From contig SUWV01000019.1 of the NCBI GenBank assembly GCA_015061315.1, positions 1 through 52,105 of the forward strand: a DNA stretch of 52,105 nt, given 5' to 3'. Shown here piece by piece: positions 16,633 to 23,604 of the stretch. Within the stretch, counting starts at the first letter, position 1, and each line of letters starts with the position of its first letter. The notes beneath the pieces were generated by a model, which saw only the letters and a list, made by a program, of their open reading frames with translations, was not told where the DNA came from and ran no database searches. The translations under genes and the position numbers were made by a program. This DNA comes from Lentimicrobiaceae bacterium (GTDB lineage: Bacteria > Bacteroidota > Bacteroidia > Bacteroidales > F082).

Positions 16633-16842
16633 ATCCGCTAAACTTTGCGAAAAAAGCACGAAATAATACGGTCCGCTAAACTTCGCGAAATTACACGAAA
16701 TAGCACAGTCCATTAAATTACACTAAATTACACGAAAGATGTAATTTGCCGAAAAATATAAAAAAGACACGAAAAAATATATTCCTTCGTGTCTTTTCGT
16801 GTTATTTAGCGTTATTTCGCGGACAGTATTTCGCGGATCAGA
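16633..16842. repeat. Inverted phrase repeats, family F (GCGAAATTACACGAAA)
   Basis: The space between tRNA-Phe and the dipeptidase stop holds repeated words of the type CCGCTAAACTTYGCGAAA and ATTACACGAAATAGCAC at 16633-16735. The complementary words CGTGTTATTTAGCGTTATTTCGCGGAC follow at 16797-16836. The two halves form a long imperfect inverted repeat around the hairpin at 16762-16797. No coding sequence is supported. Confidence 0.65.
16762..16797 (-). terminator. Terminator of the dipeptidase operon
   Basis: A perfect 12-bp stem AAAAGACACGAA/TTCGTGTCTTTT (16762-16773, 16786-16797) around a 12-nt loop, 40 bp past the minus-strand stop. Read on the minus strand it ends in a T run. Confidence 0.75.
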
Positions 16843-18445
16843 AGTTGACCCAGAATCTCTCCCAGAAACTGTGTTCCATCTCTTTCCACGTTTGAGCTGT
16901 GGCTGCCTCAAAGTCGGCTGTATATCTGTTCATTAGCTTCTGTGCTTCTTCTTTCTTGCCTTCTTCCAACAGTGCCATCACTTCTTTCTCTAAAGCAGGA
17001 ATTTCTTTCATGGCTTTCTCTTCATATCTTAGCACATTGTCGATCATGGTTTTCTTTGTGCTGCCCCATTGTATCTGTGCTAACTTGTTGGCTTTTCTGT
17101 AGCGCCATAATATCGTCTCTTCGTTGTAGTTGCCATGTCCGCATTCGTCGAAGCAGCTTGGTAATCTTGTTGAACCAGTGAAGATTGGTATTCTTGGGCT
17201 TTGTCCTGGATTTTCGACGCCATACCATAAGATACCGCCGATTTCATTTGGCATCCAGCTTCTAAGTTGTGCTACAAATGAGTAGGAACACCATGATACC
17301 GACACTGTTCTCTGTGACTCTACGATACCTGGAGCTATGAAATTATATGTGGCAATGTCGCTTGAGCCCATCCAAGGATTTGCGAGTGGACTGACGATGG
17401 TGTCGCCTTTTCTGTTGACCATCTTTATATTTCTTGTCATGTCTAATTCTGTTCCTTCATAGGTGCTTCTCAATAATTCCATAACTTTTCTAACATCGAC
17501 TTTTTCGTCTGGTTTCACTGAGAAAGGAAGGTCTTCATCGTCCATGCTTAATCCTAATGATGGAGCTAAGCTGTTGAGGATAAACCATTCGCGTTCGCGG
17601 AAGTTCTTGCCGTTGGAATAGTCGTTGCCGAACACCTTATACCATATAAACTCGCTCTCGCCGTCCCATAAGCCGTGTTTCTTTGCCACTTTCTCTATAT
17701 TGTCTGAGCATAAGAAATTGTCTGGGTCGTTTCTGTTAAGATATTTTATTCTAGGAATGTTAGCTGACACACTTACTTCGCCGTCAGGGACTCTTTGAGC
17801 TGCCCATATAGCGCCTTTTTTCTTCTTGCCTTCGCCCATGATCTCTAAGCACCACACTTCGTTAGGGTCGGCTATAGTGATACATTCGCCGCCATCGCCG
17901 TAGCCGTATTCTTTTGTCAGTTCATCGATGAGTTTGATGGCATCTCTTGCGTTGTCGCAGCGTTGGAGCACAACACGTTCCAATTCTTCAATCATAAACA
18001 GACCTTCTGGATTGACGAGTGTGTCTGGACCTGAGAATGTTGTTTCACCAATTGCTAACTGCTTCTCATTCAAACATGGATATGCTGTGTTGAGATATGC
18101 GTAGGTGTATGCTGCTTGTGGTATCTCGCCTGCCACTTCCAAGCCTTTGCTGTCGTAAGCGTTGCGTGTTCCCATGCTGCCTCTGTAAATTTTCTGTGTG
18201 GCATCTTTGTCGTGTTCTTGTGCTTTTTCCCAGCGAGCCCATGTGCGGTACCAGCTGTCGCAGGTGTGCGATGTCATCACTGAACCGTCGGTAGAAGCGT
18301 CTTTGCCAACCATGATGCTTGTACAATTTGCGCCTTCAAAGTCTTGTGAGTCGAAGTCTTGGGCATTGATGTTAAAGGATATTAAGAAAAATGCCGACAA
18401 TGCGATGAGCATACTTTTCTTTGATGATAATAAGTTTGTTTTCAT
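16838..18445 (-). CDS. Secreted C69-family dipeptidase
   Basis: A 535-residue peptidase of family C69 (PepD-like, N-terminal nucleophile fold) that releases amino acids from dipeptides. Residues 1-29 are a signal peptide (ending NINAQ). Cys41 in GANCTSIMVGKDAS is the expected catalytic nucleophile, exposed after propeptide removal, and SVMTSHTCDS follows as in the family. Other family blocks are GECITIADPNEVWCLEIMG and the SANIPRIK segment. The C-terminus is a helical coiled extension rich in Glu and Lys. The gene is 15 bp downstream of rsmD and ends at a hairpin, so it is the last gene of its operon. Periplasmic or extracellular peptide use is inferred. Confidence 0.9.
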   Translation of the reverse strand: MKTNLLSSKKSMLIALSAFFLISFNINAQDFDSQDFEGANCTSIMVGKDASTDGSVMTSHTCDSWYRTWARWEKAQEHDKDATQKIYRGSMGTRNAYDSKGLEVAGEIPQAAYTYAYLNTAYPCLNEKQLAIGETTFSGPDTLVNPEGLFMIEELERVVLQRCDNARDAIKLIDELTKEYGYGDGGECITIADPNEVWCLEIMGEGKKKKGAIWAAQRVPDGEVSVSANIPRIKYLNRNDPDNFLCSDNIEKVAKKHGLWDGESEFIWYKVFGNDYSNGKNFREREWFILNSLAPSLGLSMDDEDLPFSVKPDEKVDVRKVMELLRSTYEGTELDMTRNIKMVNRKGDTIVSPLANPWMGSSDIATYNFIAPGIVESQRTVSVSWCSYSFVAQLRSWMPNEIGGILWYGVENPGQSPRIPIFTGSTRLPSCFDECGHGNYNEETILWRYRKANKLAQIQWGSTKKTMIDNVLRYEEKAMKEIPALEKEVMALLEEGKKEEAQKLMNRYTADFEAATAQTWKEMEHSFWERFWVNF

Positions 18446-18460
18446 ATTAATACAATTTGA

Positions 18461-18991
18461 TTATTTAAAGAAAGTGAAATTTACTTTACCATATCTGCGT
18501 TGTTCTACGAAACGTGGATGTTCTTTGAAATCGACGAATTTATTGTGCTCAACGACTAACATTCCGTCTTCTTTGAGGAGGTCGTTTTCAAATATTAAGT
18601 TTACCAATAAGTCATAATGTTCGCTGTCGTAAGGTGGATCGGCGAATATCAGGTCGTATTTCATTTTGTGCATCGGTATGAAACGGAATACGTCGGAGCG
18701 TATCGCGAGTAGTTCTTCCATATTCAGTTTCGTGGCGGTGTCGCGTATGAATTTGATGCAGTTGTTGTTCTCATCGACGGCGGTGACGCGAGGACAGCCT
18801 CTCGAAACTAATTCGTAAGAGATGTTGCCTGTACCTGCAAAAAGATCTAACGCTATTATATCTTCAAAATCAATATGATTTTCCAAGATGTTGAACAGAC
18901 TCTCCTTAGCCATGTCGGTCGTGGGACGTACAGGCAGATTGCTCGGAGCTGTGATTTGTCGCCTTTGATGTTTTCCTCTTATTATTCGCAT
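18461..18991 (-). CDS. rsmD: 16S rRNA (guanine966-N2)-methyltransferase
   Basis: A 176-residue SAM-dependent enzyme that methylates G966 of 16S rRNA on assembled 30S particles. The SAM-binding motif I is LDLFAGTGNIS (residues 48-58), motif II is TAVDENNNCI, and the N-methyltransferase motif IV is FADPPYDSEHYD. The early RPTTDMAKESLFNIL block is characteristic of RsmD. The length is normal. It overlaps the DUF3822 gene upstream by 10 bp and precedes the dipeptidase gene. The DUF3822-rsmD pairing is common in Bacteroidota. Confidence 0.95.
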   Translation of the reverse strand: MRIIRGKHQRRQITAPSNLPVRPTTDMAKESLFNILENHIDFEDIIALDLFAGTGNISYELVSRGCPRVTAVDENNNCIKFIRDTATKLNMEELLAIRSDVFRFIPMHKMKYDLIFADPPYDSEHYDLLVNLIFENDLLKEDGMLVVEHNKFVDFKEHPRFVEQRRYGKVNFTFFK

Positions 18992-19827
18992 GATGTGAAA
19001 CTATATAAGGTGTAATAATAATAATAAGGTACTGAATTCAATTCGTTTATGTAATTGAAATCGTTGTCTCTATTAAAAAATCTAATGTTTCTGATATAAC
19101 GTGCGCATAATTCCACTATCGGTGATTTCTCTTCTATGAATCCCATGAAATAGAGTGGAATGCTCTCGTTGTCAATATTAAGCTGATCGAATGTGAACAG
19201 AATGAAATATATAAAGTCTTCTTTTGTCTTGAAGTTAAAATAATTGTGGAAGACGAGTTTATCGTTGTTAAGTATTATTAACTCGTACGAATTGTTTTTA
19301 ACATTGATGAAGGCTCTTGTCTCGGCATTTCTATCTGAAAAGTCTTTGATGAGTTTCTTAATCAAGATGGTAGAACAGTGATATGTCTTGACATTATGAT
19401 TTAAGAAATCGAGTTTATCCTTACATGAGAATACATTGACAGCCTCACATTCCTGAATGTCGTCTGTCATGACAATGGAATTGTTATCAATATTTAACAA
19501 TGACAGATATTGTTCCTTTGCTTCTTCTTGAAAAAAGTCTTTTGGAATTAATGTGTTAAGATTATTGTCGATTAATATATTAACGTTTTTAAAATCTTCT
19601 AATTTCCAACCTTCTTTCTCTTGAAGTTCTCTTATGATGTCTTGAAGAATAATATCCTTTGTTGAATATTGATAATGTTTCAGGGCTATGAATTTTTGTT
19701 CTGCATTATCGAAGATGACAAAAGAAAGACCATCCAAGGAATGTTGGATGGTCAGTGTATAATTGTCTTTATTCTTATCGCTTAAATTAATAGACTCCTG
19801 GATATATGGATATAATGAAGAAGTCAT
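18982..19827 (-). CDS. DUF3822 family protein
   Basis: A 281-residue cytosolic protein without signal or TM segment, of the Bacteroidota-restricted family DUF3822. Repeated strand patterns such as TLTIQHSLDGLSFVIFDN at the start and TRAFINVKNNSYELIILNNDKLVFHNYF near residues 165-190 look like the duplicated halves of an actin-like (ASKHA) ATPase fold. I recall a structural-genomics model of that fold for a Bacteroides relative but cannot verify it here. Classical phosphate loops are weak, so nucleotide binding is uncertain. It overlaps rsmD by 10 bp and follows the pseudopilin-like gene by 8 bp. PilM-like function is one possibility. AT-rich codons are evident. Confidence 0.75.
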   Translation of the reverse strand: MTSSLYPYIQESINLSDKNKDNYTLTIQHSLDGLSFVIFDNAEQKFIALKHYQYSTKDIILQDIIRELQEKEGWKLEDFKNVNILIDNNLNTLIPKDFFQEEAKEQYLSLLNIDNNSIVMTDDIQECEAVNVFSCKDKLDFLNHNVKTYHCSTILIKKLIKDFSDRNAETRAFINVKNNSYELIILNNDKLVFHNYFNFKTKEDFIYFILFTFDQLNIDNESIPLYFMGFIEEKSPIVELCARYIRNIRFFNRDNDFNYINELNSVPYYYYYTLYSFTSCE

Positions 19828-19835
19828 ATCATTGA

Positions 19836-20450
19836 TTAAAGATTTTCCCAGTTACCGTCTGTAGAAGGCTCTGTCATAGAACCGACTTTCATACCTGGAT
19901 ATTTATTGAGGTTTTCACGTTGAGCAGCTTCGTTTCTTATTCTTTGATGATCGAGGCCGTTTAAGTATGTGTTGTAATGAGCCTTTACTTCAAAGACAGG
20001 GACTTGCATACCACCACGTGTGATGTAACCGGCTTGAATGTCAAATTCTTGTCTTGGTTCTGAGAATGGAATGTAGCGTAATGACTCAACATTGAAGTTA
20101 GGTCTGTTGCCGAACAATGAATCCAAAACATTGATGTAACCAACAGTATCGTTGATAGTCTTGGTAAATGTTGTATCGTTTGGATCTGGAATGATATTGA
20201 TAACAGGAAGTTCACCGACTTTGATAAATTCGATCAATGAATCGAAATCAGCTGTGTATCTGTTATAATTTTCTTTGAATAAACCTTGTGTGCTTCTGAT
20301 GTCCTTGAGGTTTTGGACAACTTTTATTTCGCGTTCATTCTTTGCATTTGTAAAAACGACAGGTTGTCTGATGCTGTCAAAAACTAAGTAAGCAAAAAAT
20401 ATTGCAAGAAGTGCTAAAACGATGTTGATAATTGTTAATTTTTTATCCAT
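19836..20450 (-). CDS. Single-TM, pseudopilin-like conserved protein
   Basis: A 204-residue protein with one N-terminal hydrophobic helix (residues 6-25, IINIVLALLAIFFAYLVFDS) and no cleavable signal. After it come a charged helix (about 36-60, EREIKVVQNLKDIRSTQ) and the segment YNRYTADFDSLIEFI, which resemble the N-terminal helix and the loop of type II/IV pseudopilins (residues about 40-78). The C-terminal half is soluble and ends with a Pro/Asp-containing tail. A prepilin peptidase site (Gly before a Phe-Thr-Leu-like helix) is not visible, so if related it is not processed in the usual way. It is the first gene of the DUF3822-rsmD-dipeptidase operon, 8 bp ahead of DUF3822. The role is unknown. 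Confidence 0.65.
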   Translation of the reverse strand: MDKKLTIINIVLALLAIFFAYLVFDSIRQPVVFTNAKNEREIKVVQNLKDIRSTQGLFKENYNRYTADFDSLIEFIKVGELPVINIIPDPNDTTFTKTINDTVGYINVLDSLFGNRPNFNVESLRYIPFSEPRQEFDIQAGYITRGGMQVPVFEVKAHYNTYLNGLDHQRIRNEAAQRENLNKYPGMKVGSMTEPSTDGNWENL

Positions 20451-20473
20451 GATTTAATTCTTTTTATTGACTC

Positions 20474-20482
20474 GCAAATTTA
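20474..20482 (-). promoter_or_regulatory. -7 box for the pseudopilin-like operon
   Basis: Minus strand TAAATTTGC, a perfect match to TAnnTTTG, 23 bases before the ATG at 20450. Confidence 0.65.
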
Positions 20483-20528
20483 CTGTTTTTTTAAATAGGG
20501 ACAATTACTTTTTTTATTTTTTTTTAAT

Positions 20529-21305
20529 TTATTTGCCGTAGCATTCTACTTCGATACCGTGTTGTCGTACTTGCTCTGCTATCTTTTCTAATTCGGTTTG
20601 ACTTATCTTCTCCAAATTTTTCTCTGGAGTCTCTCTTTCGATAGCGTAAATCATTGTCTTTCTTGGCTTGATTTTCTTGATATGTTCAACCCAAAGAGTT
20701 ACTTCTTCCTGTGTGGTGTTGTCTATTTTTACGCCATTATGTTCGCCTCTCAAGAAGCAGGTCTGTACTACGAGCTCGCCCTCAAATTTCTGAAGTAAGT
20801 CGATATATTTTTCTAAATCGAAATCGGCATTTGGCTTGTTGATGGCTTTTATTGTCTCGTAGGTTCCTCCGTCTATTTTGATTATGTTGTTATCGACTTT
20901 TGAAATGGCATCGAAGACCTCTTGTTTATGCAGCATGGTGCCGTTGGTGAGTACGCTTATCTTAGCGTTTGGAATGTATAAGTCTCTTAGTCTTATGGTG
21001 ATGTCGATTATCTCAGCAAAGTCGCGATGTAAAGTAGGTTCGCCGTTACCAGAGAAAGTGATGCTGTCGGGCTCGTCGGCAGTTCCCTTCAATTCTTGTA
21101 ATCTTTTCTCTAAAGTCTGCTCGAAGACTTCTTTCGTTGGTATGCCGCTGTTCGTCTTGTCATCGGGATTCCAGCCACATTCGCAGTAAATACAATTGAA
21201 GGAACATATCTTGCCTACCTCTGGTAAAAGATTTATTCCTAATGACTTCCCGAGTCGGCGGCTTCTGATAGGTCCAAATACTAATGGTTCAACTAAAAAT
21301 GACAT
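20529..21305 (-). CDS. Radical SAM protein (COG0731-like)
   Basis: A 258-residue radical SAM enzyme. The [4Fe-4S] cluster ligands are in CSFNCIYC (residues 33-40), the canonical CxxxCxxC. SFSGNGEPTLH (GGE-like motif) and a KIDGG strand follow as in the partial TIM barrel. The N-terminal FGPIRSRRLGKSLGINLLP block is typical of the small COG0731 group related to archaeal wyosine-type enzymes. The substrate is unknown; tRNA modification is only a family hint. It is divergent from holA with a shared 97-bp promoter region. The start is supported by the -7 box at 21332-21324. Confidence 0.88.
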   Translation of the reverse strand: MSFLVEPLVFGPIRSRRLGKSLGINLLPEVGKICSFNCIYCECGWNPDDKTNSGIPTKEVFEQTLEKRLQELKGTADEPDSITFSGNGEPTLHRDFAEIIDITIRLRDLYIPNAKISVLTNGTMLHKQEVFDAISKVDNNIIKIDGGTYETIKAINKPNADFDLEKYIDLLQKFEGELVVQTCFLRGEHNGVKIDNTTQEEVTLWVEHIKKIKPRKTMIYAIERETPEKNLEKISQTELEKIAEQVRQHGIEVECYGK

Positions 21306-21323
21306 GATGATATTTTTTTATTT

Positions 21324-21332
21324 GCAAAAATA
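21324..21332 (-). promoter_or_regulatory. -7 box for the radical SAM gene
   Basis: Minus strand TATTTTTGC, 19 bases before the ATG at 21305. Confidence 0.6.
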
Positions 21333-21339
21333 ATCAATT

Positions 21340-21376
21340 ATAAATTATGAATTGTGCATTATGCTTTATGAATTAT
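21340..21376. repeat. Phrase repeat, family A-like (AATTATGAATTGTGCATTATG)
   Basis: The space between the two divergent -7 boxes is filled with TATAAATTATGAATTGTGC-type words, the same vocabulary as other intergenic phrase repeats in the window. Confidence 0.5.
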
Positions 21377-21378
21377 AT

Positions 21379-21387
21379 TAAATTTGC
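21379..21387 (+). promoter_or_regulatory. -7 box for holA
   Basis: TAAATTTGC ends 15 bases before the ATG at 21403, giving a leader of about 12 nt. Confidence 0.65.
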
Positions 21388-21402
21388 AGAAATATTATCT
21401 TT

Positions 21403-22407
21403 ATGACTTACGAACAGATTTTGGCTGATATTAAGAAGAGGGTTTATTATCCTATATATTTCCTGATGGGTGAGGAGCCTTTCTTTATCGACACTATCAG
21501 TAATGAGTTGGAAAATACTATCTTAGATGAAGCTGAACGTTCTTTTAATCAAGTGGTATTGTATGGAAGTGATGTCAGCGTGAATGATATAATGTCGCAG
21601 GCTCGTGCCTTCCCGATGATGAGTGATTATCTTGTGGTGATAGTTAAAGAAGCTCAGAATGTGGATAATATAGATAGTCTCGCCGATTATATAGAGAAAC
21701 TTCCTCCAACAACTATTCTCGTCATAAACTATAAGTATAAGAAATTGGACAAACGTCGCGCCTTGGCGAAATACATCGACAAGAAAGGCGTCTTGTTTGA
21801 ATCGAAGAAGTTGTATGATAATAATATCCCAGAGTGGATTACGAAATATCTCTCCGCTAAGAAATATAATATCACTCCTAAGGCAACTCAGATGATAGCC
21901 GATTTCTTGGGCAACGATCTTCATAGGGTGAGAAACGAACTCGAGAAATTGATGGTGGCGCTTCCTCCTTCTAAACGCATCGACGATGCTGACGTGGAAT
22001 ATAACATCGGCATCTCAAAAGATTTTAACGTCTTTGAACTGCAAAAGGCTATCGGTTCTAAAGACTTGCCTAAGGCAAATAGAATCATAAATTATTTCGG
22101 CGACAACCCTAAAGAGAATCCCATATTCATGGTCATATCGGTGCTTTATGGTTATTATACGAAACTGCTGAAACTGCATTTCTCTAAGGATAAGAATAAA
22201 AGCACTGTGGCGACAATGCTCGGCGTTAATCTTTTTTTTGTTAATGATTATTTTGAAGCCGTACGTAATTATTCCTGGACCGATTGCATGAATTGTATCG
22301 AGGTGTTGCGTGAGTTCGACCTTAAATCTAAAGGCTATAACAGCACCTCAGATATTTCACAGAAAGAGTTGTATCGTGAGATGCTGTTTAAGTTAATGAA
22401 GAATTAA
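21403..22407 (+). CDS. holA: DNA polymerase III delta subunit
   Basis: A 334-residue clamp-loader subunit that opens the beta sliding clamp. The N-terminal AAA-like domain shows YFLMGEEPFFID (residues 18-29), the usual start of the delta fold, then RAFPMMSDYLVVIVKEAQ and the IPEWITKYL segment. FLGNDLHRVRNELEKLMVA (about 166-184) is the strongest family block. The C-terminal helical collar (ISKDFNVFELQKAIGSKD onward) completes the protein. No Walker A is expected in delta. The final Lys-Asn-stop codons lie in a phrase repeat of the AAGAATTAAGAATGAAG type. Length and domain order are normal. Confidence 0.9.
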   Translation: MTYEQILADIKKRVYYPIYFLMGEEPFFIDTISNELENTILDEAERSFNQVVLYGSDVSVNDIMSQARAFPMMSDYLVVIVKEAQNVDNIDSLADYIEKLPPTTILVINYKYKKLDKRRALAKYIDKKGVLFESKKLYDNNIPEWITKYLSAKKYNITPKATQMIADFLGNDLHRVRNELEKLMVALPPSKRIDDADVEYNIGISKDFNVFELQKAIGSKDLPKANRIINYFGDNPKENPIFMVISVLYGYYTKLLKLHFSKDKNKSTVATMLGVNLFFVNDYFEAVRNYSWTDCMNCIEVLREFDLKSKGYNSTSDISQKELYREMLFKLMKN

Positions 22408-22437
22408 GAATGAAGAATTAAGAATTAAGAATGAAGG
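22398..22437. repeat. Phrase repeat, family E (GAATTAAGAATGAAG)
   Basis: Tandem words GAAGAATTAAGAATGAAGAA run from within the last codons of holA into the intergenic space. Confidence 0.65.
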
Positions 22438-22467
22438 GGAGTTGCTAATGATTTAACAGCTCCCCTT
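22434..22467. terminator. Hairpin between convergent holA and LRR genes
   Basis: AAGGGGAGTTG (22434-22444) pairs with CAGCTCCCCTT (22457-22467): 11 bp with one G-T pair, 12-nt loop. It has no long T tract, but the position suggests bidirectional termination. Confidence 0.7.
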
Positions 22468-22495
22468 GATTATTAATTACAGTATGTGTCAATTA

Positions 22496-23554
22496 TTATT
22501 TCTTTACAAATCTCTTTGTCACTTCGTTGTTATTAGTTCTGACTTTGATAAAATAAACGCCTGTTGTTAAATCAGCTATATCGACAACTTGTTGGCTTGT
22601 TGAGTTATAAACTTCTGGACTCATAATCTTTCTTCCAAAGATGTCGTAAATCGCGATTTCTTCTACGTTCATTTCTGTTGCGAGGAAAAGTAAATTTTCA
22701 GCAGGATTTGGATAGATACCTAACGAATTGAACTTTTCTTCAATATTTTCTTCATTTTCATCCTCTTCTTCATCTTCACCTCCAATTTTTCTGATGTCGT
22801 ATTTGTTCCATGGTTCACTTGCCTTATATAATTCTAATGATTCGGCAGGAACTCTGATAATCATATCTTCTGGAACGTTATAGAATATTTTGTTGGCAGT
22901 AGGAGGTGGTGTTGTTGGATTGCATACCAAAAGGCTGAGGCTTTTGCAACCGCTGAATGCATTGTCACCTATTTTGTTGATGCTTTCTGGCAATACGATT
23001 GTATCTAATTGTTGACATTCTTTGAAAGCCATAATACCTATGCTTGTTACACTGTTAGGAATGACCACTTCCTTCAATTCCAAACATCTGTGGAAGACGC
23101 CGTTTCTGATTTCTGTGACACCTTCAGGAATAACGACTTTAGATATTGGGCAGCTGTAAAATGCTGTGTTTCCAATATATGTTACACTTTCAGGTATCTC
23201 AATTTCTGTGGCGAGATTGCAGTAATAAAAAGCTTCTTCTCCAATAGTTGTGAGGGTGTTTGGTAATTCAAATTTTAAAGCGGAATAAAAATATGCAAAA
23301 CCCTTATTTGCAATTGTAGTGACGCTAAATTCTTTGCCTCCGATTACAACTGTTTCAGGAATAACTACTGAAGGAATAGATGTTTCTGATGTTAAATTTT
23401 TGAGTGCTACGATGCATTCCGCTGGAGAAACGCTTTTAACGGTATATTGCAAATCATAACCGTTGTATGAAATGATTTCGTAACTGCCTATGTTCTGGGC
23501 ATTTAATCCGATAACTGAAATTAATAAAACTAATGTAAGTAAAAGTTTTTTCAT
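22496..23554 (-). CDS. BspA-type leucine-rich-repeat protein with T9SS sorting domain
   Basis: A 352-residue secreted protein. Residues 1-19 are a signal peptide (ending GLNAQ). About residues 80-215 contain five or six LRR_5 (BspA-like) repeats with the pattern IPESVTYIGNTAFYSC and VIPNSVTSIG-AF-ECQ. A Glu/Asp-rich linker follows at about 255-268. The last 80 residues are a type IX secretion C-terminal domain: FNSLGIYPNPAENLLFL, then IYDIFGRK, then LTTGVYFIKVRT and a terminal FVKK. Such domains direct secretion across the outer membrane and are removed on export. LRR_5 proteins often mediate binding to surfaces. The acyl-CoA ligase lies upstream on the same strand, 50 bp away, with phrase repeats between. 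Confidence 0.9.
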   Translation of the reverse strand: MKKLLLTLVLLISVIGLNAQNIGSYEIISYNGYDLQYTVKSVSPAECIVALKNLTSETSIPSVVIPETVVIGGKEFSVTTIANKGFAYFYSALKFELPNTLTTIGEEAFYYCNLATEIEIPESVTYIGNTAFYSCPISKVVIPEGVTEIRNGVFHRCLELKEVVIPNSVTSIGIMAFKECQQLDTIVLPESINKIGDNAFSGCKSLSLLVCNPTTPPPTANKIFYNVPEDMIIRVPAESLELYKASEPWNKYDIRKIGGEDEEEDENEENIEEKFNSLGIYPNPAENLLFLATEMNVEEIAIYDIFGRKIMSPEVYNSTSQQVVDIADLTTGVYFIKVRTNNNEVTKRFVKK

Positions 23555-23559
23555 GCTTA

Positions 23560-23599
23560 TAATTTTTAATTGTTAATTCTCAATTCTTAATTGTTAGTC
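23560..23599. repeat. Phrase repeat, families A/E (AATTGTTAATTCTCAATTCTT)
   Basis: The 50-bp gap between the acyl-CoA ligase and the LRR gene consists of TTTAATTGTTAATTCTCAA-type words. No convincing promoter is visible. Confidence 0.55.
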
Positions 23600-23604
23600 G
23601 TAAG

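Noticed and set aside
16633..16842. CRISPR-like array
   Set aside because: The repeats are degenerate words without constant spacing and unique spacers; no cas gene nearby.
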